A stretch of DNA of 64,000 bases, taken from Desulfobacula sp. (GTDB lineage Bacteria; Desulfobacterota; Desulfobacteria; Desulfobacterales; Desulfobacteraceae). Position 1 is the stretch's first letter. Each line of letters opens with the position of its first letter. The DNA lies in contig JABGOU010000001.1 in assembly GCA_018645325.1 (NCBI GenBank), positions 1 through 64,000 on the forward strand, given 5' to 3'. The translations under genes and the position numbers were made by a program. The notes beneath the pieces are model-generated. The model ran no database searches. It worked only from the letters and a program-made list of their open reading frames with translations, and was not told the DNA's origin. Below, in pieces: positions 53,375-62,292 of the stretch.

Positions 53375-54793
53375 ATGAACTTTTTCGAATATTTTTCAAC
53401 CAGTGAATTAGAAAAAATTCACGAAGCTACGCTGAGGATAATGGAAACTACAGGCCTTAATTTTTCTTATGAACCCGCAAGAAATCTTTTTGCCGAGGCA
53501 GGCTGTAAAATAGAAGGTCAAAGGGTATTTTTTCCCAAAAAACTGGTTGAGGAACAGATCAAAAAAGCCCCTTCCCAATTCACTCTATATGGCAGAAATC
53601 CTGAAAAAAATGTGACCATTGGAGGTAATAACATGACCTTTGTTCCATGCTATGGAGCTCCTTTTGTCAATGACATGGATAAAGGCAGGCGTAAGGGAAC
53701 CCTTAAAGATTTTAACAATTTTGCTAAATTAGCATATGAAAGCCCAAACATGGACATAACCGGCGGTAACATGACGGAACCAAATGATATTCGGGTTGAC
53801 AATAGGAATGCTGAAAGAATTTATTCTTCCATGGTATTGTCTGACAAGCCTTTTATGGGAGCCGGAACCGGTGCAAAAGAAGCCAGACAAACAATTGAGA
53901 TGGCATCCATAGTTTTTGGAAGCACCAAAGAAATGGCAAAAAAACCTCCTTTCATAAGTATTCTATGTTCCTTAACCCCTCTGGGATATGATGACAACAT
54001 GTGCGGGGGTATTATGGAATATGCCAAAGCTGGAATGCCCCAGCTGATTTCTTCCCTTGCCATTGCAGGCGCTACATCGCCTGTCACCATGGAGGGAACT
54101 CTGGTTGTCCAGAATGCTGAAATACTGGCGGGTATCACATTGAGTCAGCTTGTCCGGGAAGGTACGCCCGTTGTATTTGCAGGGTCTTCATCCGCCACTG
54201 CCATGCGGTACGGCACTTTGAGTATTGGCGCACCGGAAATGGCAATCAATACAGCGGCAACCGCCCAAATGGGACGTTTCTATAACCTTCCTGTCAGGGG
54301 AGGAGGGGCACTTACTGATTCAAAAACTATTGATTCCCAGGCTGCCTATGAATCAATGATGAGCATGATGATGGCAACAATGAGCGGAATTAATTTTGTT
54401 CTTCACTCTGCCGGCATCCTTGAAAGCTATATCACGGCATCCTATGAAAAATTCATCATTGACGATGAAATCTGCGGGATGTGCAAAAGGATCAAACAGG
54501 GAGAAGAAATCACCGTTGAAAAACTTGCAGAGGATGCAATCAGGGAAGCAGGTCCAGGGGGTGAATATTTAACACATATGCATACCTTCAAACATTTTAA
54601 ACAGGCGCTTTATACCCCTGTTATGGATGGGCGAGACAATTTTACCAGCTGGAAAAGTAAAGGGGGCCTGACAATGGAGCATCAGGCCAATGCCAGATAC
54701 AAAAAAATCCTTGAAAACTATGAAGAACCTGATATGGATAACAATATCCGCAAGGATATTGATGCTTATATAAATGCAGTTAGAAACACTTAA
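53375..54793 (+). CDS. Non-pyrrolysine MttB-family methyltransferase 2
   Basis: 472 aa, no in-frame amber codon. Landmarks match the first homologue: CYGAPFVNDMDKG, LSIGAPEMAINTAATAQMGRFYNLP, FVLHSAGILESYITASYEKFIIDDEI. It has no corrinoid gene beside it and may use MtgC (44837-45472). It is first in an operon with a TIM-barrel isomerase and an enolase-superfamily enzyme, which suggests a betaine needing isomerisation or epimerisation, such as a hydroxyproline-, proline- or carnitine-derived compound. The substrate is unknown. AGGGGAGAA precedes the ATG. Confidence 0.87.
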   Translation: MNFFEYFSTSELEKIHEATLRIMETTGLNFSYEPARNLFAEAGCKIEGQRVFFPKKLVEEQIKKAPSQFTLYGRNPEKNVTIGGNNMTFVPCYGAPFVNDMDKGRRKGTLKDFNNFAKLAYESPNMDITGGNMTEPNDIRVDNRNAERIYSSMVLSDKPFMGAGTGAKEARQTIEMASIVFGSTKEMAKKPPFISILCSLTPLGYDDNMCGGIMEYAKAGMPQLISSLAIAGATSPVTMEGTLVVQNAEILAGITLSQLVREGTPVVFAGSSSATAMRYGTLSIGAPEMAINTAATAQMGRFYNLPVRGGGALTDSKTIDSQAAYESMMSMMMATMSGINFVLHSAGILESYITASYEKFIIDDEICGMCKRIKQGEEITVEKLAEDAIREAGPGGEYLTHMHTFKHFKQALYTPVMDGRDNFTSWKSKGGLTMEHQANARYKKILENYEEPDMDNNIRKDIDAYINAVRNT

Positions 54794-54809
54794 ATAAAAG
54801 GGGAATAGC

Positions 54810-55685
54810 ATGTTACTAGGCCTACACACATACAGCTTTCATTTGCACGGCATGGGACAAAACTGGGGAGGGCATGAACTCTCATGGCCAAGAGTAATGG
54901 ACATCTTCAAACTCATGGACTGGGCCGTGGACAATAGTGTGGACGGACTCCATATTACAGCCGTCGACTGTGAATCAACAGATGAGGCTCAGCTTATAAA
55001 AATCAAGGATGCAGCAAAAGATCATGGTCTTTTTCTTGAATACAATTTTTCCCTGGATGAAGAATTTGACCCGCGACTGACCCATACTTTAGAACAGGGT
55101 ATAAAAATTGCTCATACCCTTGGAACTGATATCGGAAAAGTCAGTTTAGATTTACGCCGTCCCCGTCCTCTTTGCGCAAGCCGTCATCATCCGGACATTA
55201 TGAAACAGCTTAATCATATTGCCGGGCTTACACGAAAAATTTTGCCTCTTTTAGAGGACACAGGTGTTAAGCTGGCATTTGAAAATCATACTGAATCTTT
55301 TGCCAGTGAAATTTTATGGCTGATCAATGAGGTTAAACATCCAAGTGTAGGTGCCTGTGTGGATACTGTAAATTCAGTAATGGTTCTGGAAGATCCCATG
55401 ACGGCCATTGAAACCCTGGCCCCAAGATCATTTACAAATCATTTTTGTGACCACAGAATGGAAAGGGACCAGTTCGGTGGCCGGTTTACGGGTGTGGCCT
55501 GCGGAGATGGTGACATAGATTTACAAAAAACTCTTGAAATTTTTAAAAACAAATCAAATATGAACCGGATCAACATTGAAGTGGAATGGGATGCAGGTGA
55601 CGATGGACCTGAAGCTGCAAGGAAAAAGGAATATGATGCAGTTGTAAAAAGTATTAAATACTGCAGAAACGTTTTAAACATTTAA
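54810..55685 (+). CDS. Sugar-phosphate isomerase/epimerase-like TIM barrel (xylose isomerase-like)
   Basis: 291 aa of the AP_endonuc_2/xylose-isomerase-like fold. Metal-site residues are plausible in LAFENHTESF (Glu), GACVDTVNSV (Asp), FTNHFCDHRM (His) and INIEVEWDAG (Glu). Members epimerise or isomerise sugars, keto acids or cyclitols. It starts 16 bp after MttB-2 and ends 21 bp before the enolase-superfamily gene. Specific substrate unknown. AAGGGGAA precedes the ATG. Confidence 0.83.
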   Translation: MLLGLHTYSFHLHGMGQNWGGHELSWPRVMDIFKLMDWAVDNSVDGLHITAVDCESTDEAQLIKIKDAAKDHGLFLEYNFSLDEEFDPRLTHTLEQGIKIAHTLGTDIGKVSLDLRRPRPLCASRHHPDIMKQLNHIAGLTRKILPLLEDTGVKLAFENHTESFASEILWLINEVKHPSVGACVDTVNSVMVLEDPMTAIETLAPRSFTNHFCDHRMERDQFGGRFTGVACGDGDIDLQKTLEIFKNKSNMNRINIEVEWDAGDDGPEAARKKEYDAVVKSIKYCRNVLNI

Positions 55686-55706
55686 TAATCTTTGGAGACC
55701 TGAATT

Positions 55707-56891
55707 ATGAAAATCACCGCTGTAAGGGCGACCCCTGTTAATATCCCTATGGAAGTACCATTTTACTGGTCTGTGGGGCTATATCCTGGAACCTCCAAAA
55801 CCATTATTGAAATAGAGACTGATGAAGGTATCATTGGTATTGGAGAAGCACCTTCATGGGATTGTGCAAATGTTATCAATAAAGATATGGGTCCCAGATT
55901 GATCGGTTGTGATCCTCTGGATATCACTGGTTGTGAAATGAAATGTGTACCAGAGTGGGTAGTTGTTCAGAACACGGATGACGCTTCTGTTGTAAAGGCA
56001 TTTGGCGGTATTGAACTTGCCCTGTGGGATATCCGGGGAAAAGCCTGGAATCAGCCAGTTTATAAACTTTTAGGCGGTGCCGTCAGAAAAGAGATTCCTT
56101 TTACTGAATATTTTGGGTTTCGAAGTAAAAAAAATGGAATTGGTGGCGAAACCTCTGCCGAACAGGTGGCGGATTATTGTATAAAAATGCGTGAAGAACA
56201 CGGTTCCACAATGTTTGAGGGTAAGTTAAGCCTGGGCGATCCCCATCTTGAAATTGCCACGGTAAAACTGTTGAGAGAAAGTCTTGGAGATACGGCTATG
56301 ATCAGGTTGGACTCAAATATGTCCTGGTCCCTACCCACGGCAAAACACATTTTACGAGAGATAGAGCCCTACAATATTCGAAATTATGAAGACCCGGTTT
56401 CAACCTTTGAACAGATGGCCCAATTAAGAAAGAATTGTTCTATTCCCTTTTCAACACATGTTCCTGATATCACACGAGCTGTGGCTTTGGGTGTGCCTGA
56501 TAATATTGTCACCAATTTTGCAGTACTGGGTGGCATAAGAAGAGCGATTCGTTTTATCGGTGCCTGTGAAGCCATGGGTGTCGGGTTCTGGTGTTACAGC
56601 GGTGATGCAGGGGTTTGTACTGCAGCATATCTTCATGTTGTTGCGGCAACGGAGTGGATTCACGAACCCAGCCAGTCGCTTTTCCGGTGGCAGACTGATG
56701 ATGTGATTGAACAAGGACCGTTCAGGCAGGTCAACAATGTTATTCAAGTTCCTGAAGGACCCGGCCTCGGTGTAAGCTTATCTATCCGGGGATTAAAGCG
56801 GTGCCATCAAAGATTTGTTGATGACGGCCCCATAAATCATTTTGTTAACCCTGGCAATCCGGGCAGATTTACCAGGCTACCCAGAAATTAA
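55707..56891 (+). CDS. Mandelate racemase/muconate-lactonizing (enolase superfamily) enzyme
   Basis: 394 aa. N-terminal capping domain, then a barrel with a K-x-K-like segment (FEGKLSL), Asp in MIRLDSNMSW, Glu in NYEDPVS and a third metal-site region around FSTHVPDI. A loop with GFWCYSGDAGVC follows. The enzyme abstracts a proton next to a carboxylate, as in epimerases, racemases or dehydratases. In an operon with an MttB homologue it may act as a betaine-acid epimerase, like 4-hydroxyproline betaine 2-epimerase, though the residues seen do not settle this. TTGGAGA precedes the ATG. Confidence 0.85.
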   Translation: MKITAVRATPVNIPMEVPFYWSVGLYPGTSKTIIEIETDEGIIGIGEAPSWDCANVINKDMGPRLIGCDPLDITGCEMKCVPEWVVVQNTDDASVVKAFGGIELALWDIRGKAWNQPVYKLLGGAVRKEIPFTEYFGFRSKKNGIGGETSAEQVADYCIKMREEHGSTMFEGKLSLGDPHLEIATVKLLRESLGDTAMIRLDSNMSWSLPTAKHILREIEPYNIRNYEDPVSTFEQMAQLRKNCSIPFSTHVPDITRAVALGVPDNIVTNFAVLGGIRRAIRFIGACEAMGVGFWCYSGDAGVCTAAYLHVVAATEWIHEPSQSLFRWQTDDVIEQGPFRQVNNVIQVPEGPGLGVSLSIRGLKRCHQRFVDDGPINHFVNPGNPGRFTRLPRN

Positions 56892-56977
56892 ATTTTGATG
56901 AACGTTTCTATTGAACCGGGTGACAGGGTACAATATCTAAAAAACCATCAACATCTGGAAAATTAGGATGATAAAAT

Positions 56978-57112
56978 TGTAATTGTTCAGCCCGTTAAAA
57001 AAAATATCCCTAAAGCCCTGTCTGATGGATATTTGCAAGAGGTTAAGCGAATAGCCTCGAAACAAATATCCATCAGACAGGGCGGGTTCAAGCGCAAGAG
57101 CTGAATAATTAC
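56978..57112 (+). mobile_element. 135-bp palindromic MITE, copy 5 (IS66-like ends)
   Basis: Ends are GTAATTGTTCAGCCCGTTA and (inverted) GTAATTATTCAGCTCTTG, flanked by ATAAAATT and AGAAAATT, an 8-bp duplication with one mismatch. The inner arms are perfect (GCCCTGTCTGATGGATATTTG and its complement). It lies between the enolase-superfamily gene and MttB-3, in a 282-bp gap with no other clear signal. Confidence 0.88.
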
Positions 57113-57173
57113 AGAAAATTTAAAATTACAAAAAGATTTCAAAATTAATGACATTTAACCTTGGAGGAAAAAC

Positions 57174-58610
57174 ATGGGCATAACAACTGAAGATCTATAT
57201 TTTAAACCTAGCCTGCGGGTTGTTAACGATGCACAGATAGCACAGATTCATTCTGCAACACTGGAAGTACTGGAAAGGACAGGTGTTAAAATGACCCATC
57301 CAAAGGCACTTGAAATACTTGATGGCGCCGGAGCAAGGGTTAAGGACAATCGTGTCAGAATCCCTTCCTGGATGGTGGAGGATGCCATAGCCAAAGCTCC
57401 GCACCGGGTGGTGCTGGGCAATCAGAAAGGGGAGCGGACGGTTTTTCTTGAAAAGGACAATTCCTATTTTGGTCCCAGCCTTGACTGTATTGATTATATG
57501 GATCCCAAAACCCATAAAAGGGTGAGGTTTAAAAGTGATCATGTTAAAGCAACAGCAGCCTTGTGTGATGGCCTTGATCGTTTTGAATGGTGCATGATTA
57601 TTGGTATGGCCGATGATGTACCGCCGGATTTAGCTGACCGGGTGGTGGTTAGAAATACATTGCAGTATTGCGAGAAACCTCTTGTTTTCTGCTGCAAGGA
57701 CACTAATAGCGCTAAGGATATTTATGAGATGGGACTGCTTTTATGCGGTGGTAAGGAAAATTTTGATAAAGCCCCCTGTCTTGTTCATTATTCTGAACCT
57801 ATTTCTCCCCTCCTGTATTATGATCCAGCTGTGGATAAAATTATTTTCTGCGCAGAAAACAACATTCCGCTGATCAATTTTCCTGCGCCCCAGGCTTGTG
57901 GATCAGCTCCGGCAACCTTTGCCGGTACCGTTGTACAGGGAAGTGCCGAATCTTTGAGTGGTCTTGTTCTTCACCAGCTTGTCAACCCTGGTGCTCCTTT
58001 TATTTATGGCGCTTTTACCACCATAATGGATATGAAGACTACCATCTTCTCCTATGGTGCAACTGAATTGAGCCTTATGACCGGTGCCATGGCACAGATG
58101 GCGCAATTTTATAAACTACCATTTTTTGGGACCGCCGGTGCCACGGATTCAAAATTTTGTGATGCTCAGGCAGGGGCGGAAGCAGCATTACAATGCCTTA
58201 CCGCAGCTAGTGTGGGATCAGGCCTTGTGCATGATTGTTCAAGCTGGATGGATCATGGAAATATGGTTTCGCCGGAATTCATGGTATTGGCCCATGATAT
58301 TGTGGATTCAATCCATCATTTTATGAAAGGCATTCCCGTTACAAATGAAACCCTTGCCCTTGATCTAATTGACCAGGTCGGACCCGGCGGCCACTATCTC
58401 ACACAAAAGCATACCATGGACAATTTTAAAAAAATAAAATACTCAGAGCTTTTTGATCGAAGTATTTACGCCAAATGGGAGGAATCAGGCTCTAGAAAAT
58501 TTGAAGACCGGCTCCAGGAACTTACCTTAAAAAAAATGAACCATAAGCCAAGGCTGCTTTCCAAAGAAATTATCAAAGAACTGGATACAATGCAGGCAAC
58601 ATGGAAATAA
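57174..58610 (+). CDS. Non-pyrrolysine MttB-family methyltransferase 3
   Basis: 478 aa without an in-frame amber codon, more distant from the other two. Landmarks are NSYFGPSLDCIDYMD, MTGAMAQMAQFYKLPFFGTAGATDSKFCDAQAGAEA and GSGLVHDCSSWMDHG. It is likely a corrinoid-dependent methyltransferase acting on a quaternary or tertiary amine or similar methylated compound. It has no own corrinoid partner in the window. The AOR/ferredoxin genes follow after 132 bp. TTGGAGGA precedes the ATG. No clear sigma-54 site was seen upstream. Confidence 0.83.
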   Translation: MGITTEDLYFKPSLRVVNDAQIAQIHSATLEVLERTGVKMTHPKALEILDGAGARVKDNRVRIPSWMVEDAIAKAPHRVVLGNQKGERTVFLEKDNSYFGPSLDCIDYMDPKTHKRVRFKSDHVKATAALCDGLDRFEWCMIIGMADDVPPDLADRVVVRNTLQYCEKPLVFCCKDTNSAKDIYEMGLLLCGGKENFDKAPCLVHYSEPISPLLYYDPAVDKIIFCAENNIPLINFPAPQACGSAPATFAGTVVQGSAESLSGLVLHQLVNPGAPFIYGAFTTIMDMKTTIFSYGATELSLMTGAMAQMAQFYKLPFFGTAGATDSKFCDAQAGAEAALQCLTAASVGSGLVHDCSSWMDHGNMVSPEFMVLAHDIVDSIHHFMKGIPVTNETLALDLIDQVGPGGHYLTQKHTMDNFKKIKYSELFDRSIYAKWEESGSRKFEDRLQELTLKKMNHKPRLLSKEIIKELDTMQATWK

Positions 58611-58742
58611 AAAAATTTTAAACTCCAAATAAGGGCCATGGGCCGCCTTGATCTTTGACCCTGGTTCGCCCATAATGAAATTTGAAATAACGATGCTGGT
58701 TTGCAGCATTATTTCATATAAAAACCATAGGAACTATTACAA

Positions 58743-59150
58743 ATGAATATGCTATTAAACCATGAAAACTGCTCGGGCTGCGGGGTCTGCAAACTGGCCT
58801 GCAGCATTAATAATTTTAAACAAGTCACGCCATCTATGGCAATGCTGAGGATTGAAGGTTTGTTTCCCGCACCAGGCCATTATCAAATCCATTTTTGTGA
58901 TCAATGCGGATTATGTGCCCAAGCCTGTCCCGTGGAAGCTATTATCATTGAAGACGGCATTTATCGAATTAACGAGGATGAATGTACAGCCTGCCATGAA
59001 TGTATTGATGCCTGTCCCCACTCGGTCATGATTATTAAAGACAAAGATGACATGCCGGCCAAATGCATTCTTTGCGGGGAGTGTGCAATAGTCTGCCCCA
59101 GAGAAGCAATCATATTATCCAAAGAAAAAAACCTTAAGGAGTACTCATAA
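58743..59150 (+). CDS. Four-cluster [4Fe-4S] ferredoxin subunit for AOR
   Basis: 135 aa. Four cysteine motifs are visible: CSGCGVCKLAC, CDQCGLCAQACP, CTACHECIDACP and CILCGECAIVCP, giving up to four [4Fe-4S] clusters, like HycB-type electron carriers. It overlaps the AOR start by one base (TAATG at 59148-59152), so it is probably its electron-transfer partner. ATG at 58749 is an alternative start; TAGGAA is a weak ribosome site. Confidence 0.9.
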   Translation: MNMLLNHENCSGCGVCKLACSINNFKQVTPSMAMLRIEGLFPAPGHYQIHFCDQCGLCAQACPVEAIIIEDGIYRINEDECTACHECIDACPHSVMIIKDKDDMPAKCILCGECAIVCPREAIILSKEKNLKEYS

Positions 59151-61036
59151 TGGACGGATATGCAGGAAAAATTCTACGGATTGATCTGACTGAAGAAAAA
59201 ATTTCAAAGCAAAAGCTGCCGCAAAAATTGTGTAAAGAGTTTATTGGCGGCAGAGGCTTTGTGGCAAAAACCCTGTATGAAGAATTGCCGCCTGATACGG
59301 ACCCATTTGGAGAAGGCAATCTTTTTATCATTGCCACAGGTCCCTTATCCGGCCATTTTCTGCCGGCCAGTGGAAAAACCCATTTTGGTTCAAAATCACC
59401 TGCCACAGGCGGTTATGCAGATTCAAATATGGGTGGGCATTTTGGTCCGGCCCTAAAATATGCAGGATATGACATGGCCGTGATCACGGGAAAAGCCATT
59501 ACCCCGAGCTATCTGTATATTAAAGATGACACCATTGAAATCAGACCGGCTAAAGATTATTGGGGCAAGGGATCTCTTACCTGCGAAGAGATGATGAAAA
59601 AAGATTTGGGAGAAGACTTTCAGATCCTGACAATCGGTCCTGCCGGTGAAAAGCTGGTTAAATTTGCCTGCATTACCCACGATTTCGGACGTCAGGCCGG
59701 TCGAACAGGCATAGGTGCTGTCCTGGGATCTAAAAATATAAAAGCCATTGCAGTCAAAGGAACTGGAAGTATTCCAGTCTTTGATGTTGAAAAAGCCTAT
59801 GCCAAAGGTAAAGAGGCCTTTAAAAAGGTCTCCCAAAAACCGGGATTCAAGGGATGGACTCCGGAAGGCACAGCCGGTATCACGGACTGGGTAAACGAAG
59901 TAGGATCCTTTCCCGCAAAAAATTTTCAAACCTCCCATATTGATCACAGTCACCTGATTAATGGGGAAAAAGTCCTGGAAAAGCTGAAAATTACGGACAA
60001 AGGTTGTTATTGCTGCCCCACTCCCTGTGGTAAATACGGCCACACCAAAACAGCCTTAGGTTCCGCCTATATGGAGGGCCCTGAATTTGAAACCATCTCT
60101 CTTTTCGGCGGCAGCTGCATGCTCAAAAATATTGAGGAAGTGGCCTATGCCAATTACCTTTGTGATGAACTGGGTATTGATACAATATCAGGTGCTTCCG
60201 TTGCCGCATTTGCCATTGAATGCTTTGAAAAAAAATTGATTACAGCAGATGAGATTGGGCAAAAAATCGAATTTGGTGACTTTGAATCCATTATTTATCT
60301 TTTGAACCTGATGAGCTTAAGACAAAATGATCTTGGAGATCTGCTGGCCCAGGGGGTTAAAACAGCCTCTGAAAGTATTCAAAAAGGATCTGAAAAATTT
60401 GCCATCCATGTCAAGGGTCTTGAATGGACTGGATATGAATGCCGTAATGCACCTTCCATGATGCTGGCCTATATGACTGCAGATATTGGGGCACACCATA
60501 ACCGGGGCTGGGTCTTAGGTCATGATGTGGTAGGTGCGGCCACCAATGTGCATGATTTGATCTCTGCCGGTGCTTCCGGTGATAAAAGACCCAAAGCCAT
60601 TGTTTCAGGCAAGAATTCAGCAAAATTTGTCATTGATTCCCAGCATATACGACCCACATTTGACCTTTTAGGATGTTGCCGACTCCAGATGATGGAGCTG
60701 GGCTTTGAAGTTGAAAATTATGCCGAACTTTATTCAATTATCACGGGAAGAAAAATAACCTGGGATGAACTGCTTAAAATATCTGAAAAAGTATGGAATT
60801 TGACACGGATGATTTCAGCACGAGAAATAAAAGATTTTGGCCGCAAATCAGACTATCCACCGGCCCGATTTTATGAGGAGCCTACACCAAGCGGGCCGAA
60901 CAAAGGATACTGCTTTTCCATGGATGAACTGGATGAACTCCTGGATGCCTATTATGAAGCACGGGGATGGGATAAAAATGGAATTCCCACAAACAAGACT
61001 CTTGACAGTGTCGGACTGAAACAATTGATTAAATAG
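59150..61036 (+). CDS. aor: Aldehyde ferredoxin oxidoreductase family tungstoenzyme
   Basis: 628 aa, typical AOR length. The N-terminal domain has GGRGFVAKTLYEELPP, GPLSGHFLPASGKTHFGSKSP and the pterin-binding GGYADSNMGGHFGP. Cluster ligands are C-Y-C-C-P-T-P-C at about residues 280-290, with another Cys in the FDLLGCCRL stretch. The family oxidises aldehydes to acids (or the reverse) with ferredoxin, using a tungsten bis-pterin. Its ferredoxin-type partner is just upstream. In this cluster it could handle an aldehyde from betaine or choline breakdown. Confidence 0.92.
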   Translation: MDGYAGKILRIDLTEEKISKQKLPQKLCKEFIGGRGFVAKTLYEELPPDTDPFGEGNLFIIATGPLSGHFLPASGKTHFGSKSPATGGYADSNMGGHFGPALKYAGYDMAVITGKAITPSYLYIKDDTIEIRPAKDYWGKGSLTCEEMMKKDLGEDFQILTIGPAGEKLVKFACITHDFGRQAGRTGIGAVLGSKNIKAIAVKGTGSIPVFDVEKAYAKGKEAFKKVSQKPGFKGWTPEGTAGITDWVNEVGSFPAKNFQTSHIDHSHLINGEKVLEKLKITDKGCYCCPTPCGKYGHTKTALGSAYMEGPEFETISLFGGSCMLKNIEEVAYANYLCDELGIDTISGASVAAFAIECFEKKLITADEIGQKIEFGDFESIIYLLNLMSLRQNDLGDLLAQGVKTASESIQKGSEKFAIHVKGLEWTGYECRNAPSMMLAYMTADIGAHHNRGWVLGHDVVGAATNVHDLISAGASGDKRPKAIVSGKNSAKFVIDSQHIRPTFDLLGCCRLQMMELGFEVENYAELYSIITGRKITWDELLKISEKVWNLTRMISAREIKDFGRKSDYPPARFYEEPTPSGPNKGYCFSMDELDELLDAYYEARGWDKNGIPTNKTLDSVGLKQLIK

Positions 61037-61053
61037 CTTGAAGGAGGATTAAA

Positions 61054-62259
61054 ATGAGTAGAATAATGGTTCCCCAAAATTTTACAAGCAAAACTGCTGA
61101 TGCCGTTGTAATAGGCGGCGGTATAGTTGGTACAGCTACGGCTTTCTGGTTATCCAGGACAGGTATGAAGGTTATCCTGGTTGAAAAACGAAACGGATTG
61201 TCAAGCCTGACCACTGCAGCCAGTGCAGAGTGTTTCCGGACCCAGTTCACGGAAAAGTCCATGGCAGAAATTGCACTTCCCAGTGTGGAAATGTTTGAAA
61301 ACTTCAAGGACGTTGTAGAACTTTTGGATATTGATATTCATCTTCGCCAGAAAGGTTATTTGTTTGTAACGGATGACGAAAACCAGGTACCAGATCTAGA
61401 AAAAGCCATTCAGACCTATCAGACACTTGGAATACCCGGATCTGAACTGATGAAGGGAAGTGATCTTCACGATCGTTTTCCCTTTCTTGCCCCAAATGTT
61501 CTTGCAGGCACTTTCAACAACAGAGATGGATGGCTTTCCACACATGAAACCACCTATGGTTTTGCAAAAGGGGCAAAAAAAGTTGACTTTTTCATGAAAA
61601 CAAAGGTTACCGGTATCCAGAAGGACAACCAGGGAATTAGTTCTATAGAAACAGACAGAGGAATTATCAGCACACGCCTTGTTGTCAACTGTGCAGGCCC
61701 CTATGCTGGAATCATTGGTAAAATGGCGGGCCTTGACATGCCCTTGACAACGGTGCGACGTCAAAAGGCCTATGTCAGGACCAGCAGTCCTCTGGTGCCA
61801 GTGGATGCACCTTTTACAGTGGATCTTAAGAACCACAGCTATTGGAGGCCGGAAGCAGGTGGCGTACTCTGCGCATGGGTTGACCCGGATGAGCCGGAAA
61901 GCCCGCCCGCAGATGAACTGCCCACGGACTGGGACTTCGCTGCTGAGTCCATCTATCGGGCATCCCGTCTCAACCCGTTTTTTGAAACCATTTCCGATGA
62001 CTTAAAAGCAGAAGATATTGATGTATCAGCAGGAATGTATGTTTACACCCCGGATGACAAACCTGTTATCGGCCCCTGCGATGAAATCAAGGGATTACAC
62101 CTGAACTGCGGGTATTGGTGCGGAGTCATGATGTCTCCTGCCGCAGGTAAGAGAGTTGCAGATATTGCCACGGGCATTATGGACAACAAGGATAACCTTC
62201 TGCGGTACAGTCGTTTTAAAGAAGGTGATTTTGAAAAAGGTGATACATTTTTAAAATAA
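61054..62259 (+). CDS. DadA/sarcosine oxidase-like FAD-dependent oxidoreductase
   Basis: 401 aa. The Rossmann motif VVIGGGIVGTATAFWLS begins at residue ~14, followed by VEKRNGLSSLTTAASAECFRTQF. The C-terminal part has YVYTPDDKPVIGPCDEIKGLHLNCG. This is the DAO superfamily group of sarcosine oxidase beta, glycine oxidase and D-amino-acid dehydrogenases. It probably oxidises an N-methyl amine or amino acid from demethylated betaines. It lies 17 bp after AOR with GAAGGAGG, in the same operon. Confidence 0.88.
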   Translation: MSRIMVPQNFTSKTADAVVIGGGIVGTATAFWLSRTGMKVILVEKRNGLSSLTTAASAECFRTQFTEKSMAEIALPSVEMFENFKDVVELLDIDIHLRQKGYLFVTDDENQVPDLEKAIQTYQTLGIPGSELMKGSDLHDRFPFLAPNVLAGTFNNRDGWLSTHETTYGFAKGAKKVDFFMKTKVTGIQKDNQGISSIETDRGIISTRLVVNCAGPYAGIIGKMAGLDMPLTTVRRQKAYVRTSSPLVPVDAPFTVDLKNHSYWRPEAGGVLCAWVDPDEPESPPADELPTDWDFAAESIYRASRLNPFFETISDDLKAEDIDVSAGMYVYTPDDKPVIGPCDEIKGLHLNCGYWCGVMMSPAAGKRVADIATGIMDNKDNLLRYSRFKEGDFEKGDTFLK

Positions 62260-62292
62260 AAATAAACAAAGGATAAATGATCGGGGTAATAA

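Noticed and set aside
57001-57112. CRISPR-like repeat because similar sequences recur
   Set aside because: The five copies are tens of kilobases apart with target duplications, not arrayed with spacers.
43389-58610. Pyrrolysine (amber read-through) in the MttB homologues
   Set aside because: All three frames run to normal length without an in-frame TAG, so they are the non-Pyl type.
58625-58641. Sigma-54 promoter before the AOR ferredoxin gene (AAGG-N10-GC)
   Set aside because: GG/GC spacing is right, but the rest of the consensus is poor (no T before GG, no TTGC).
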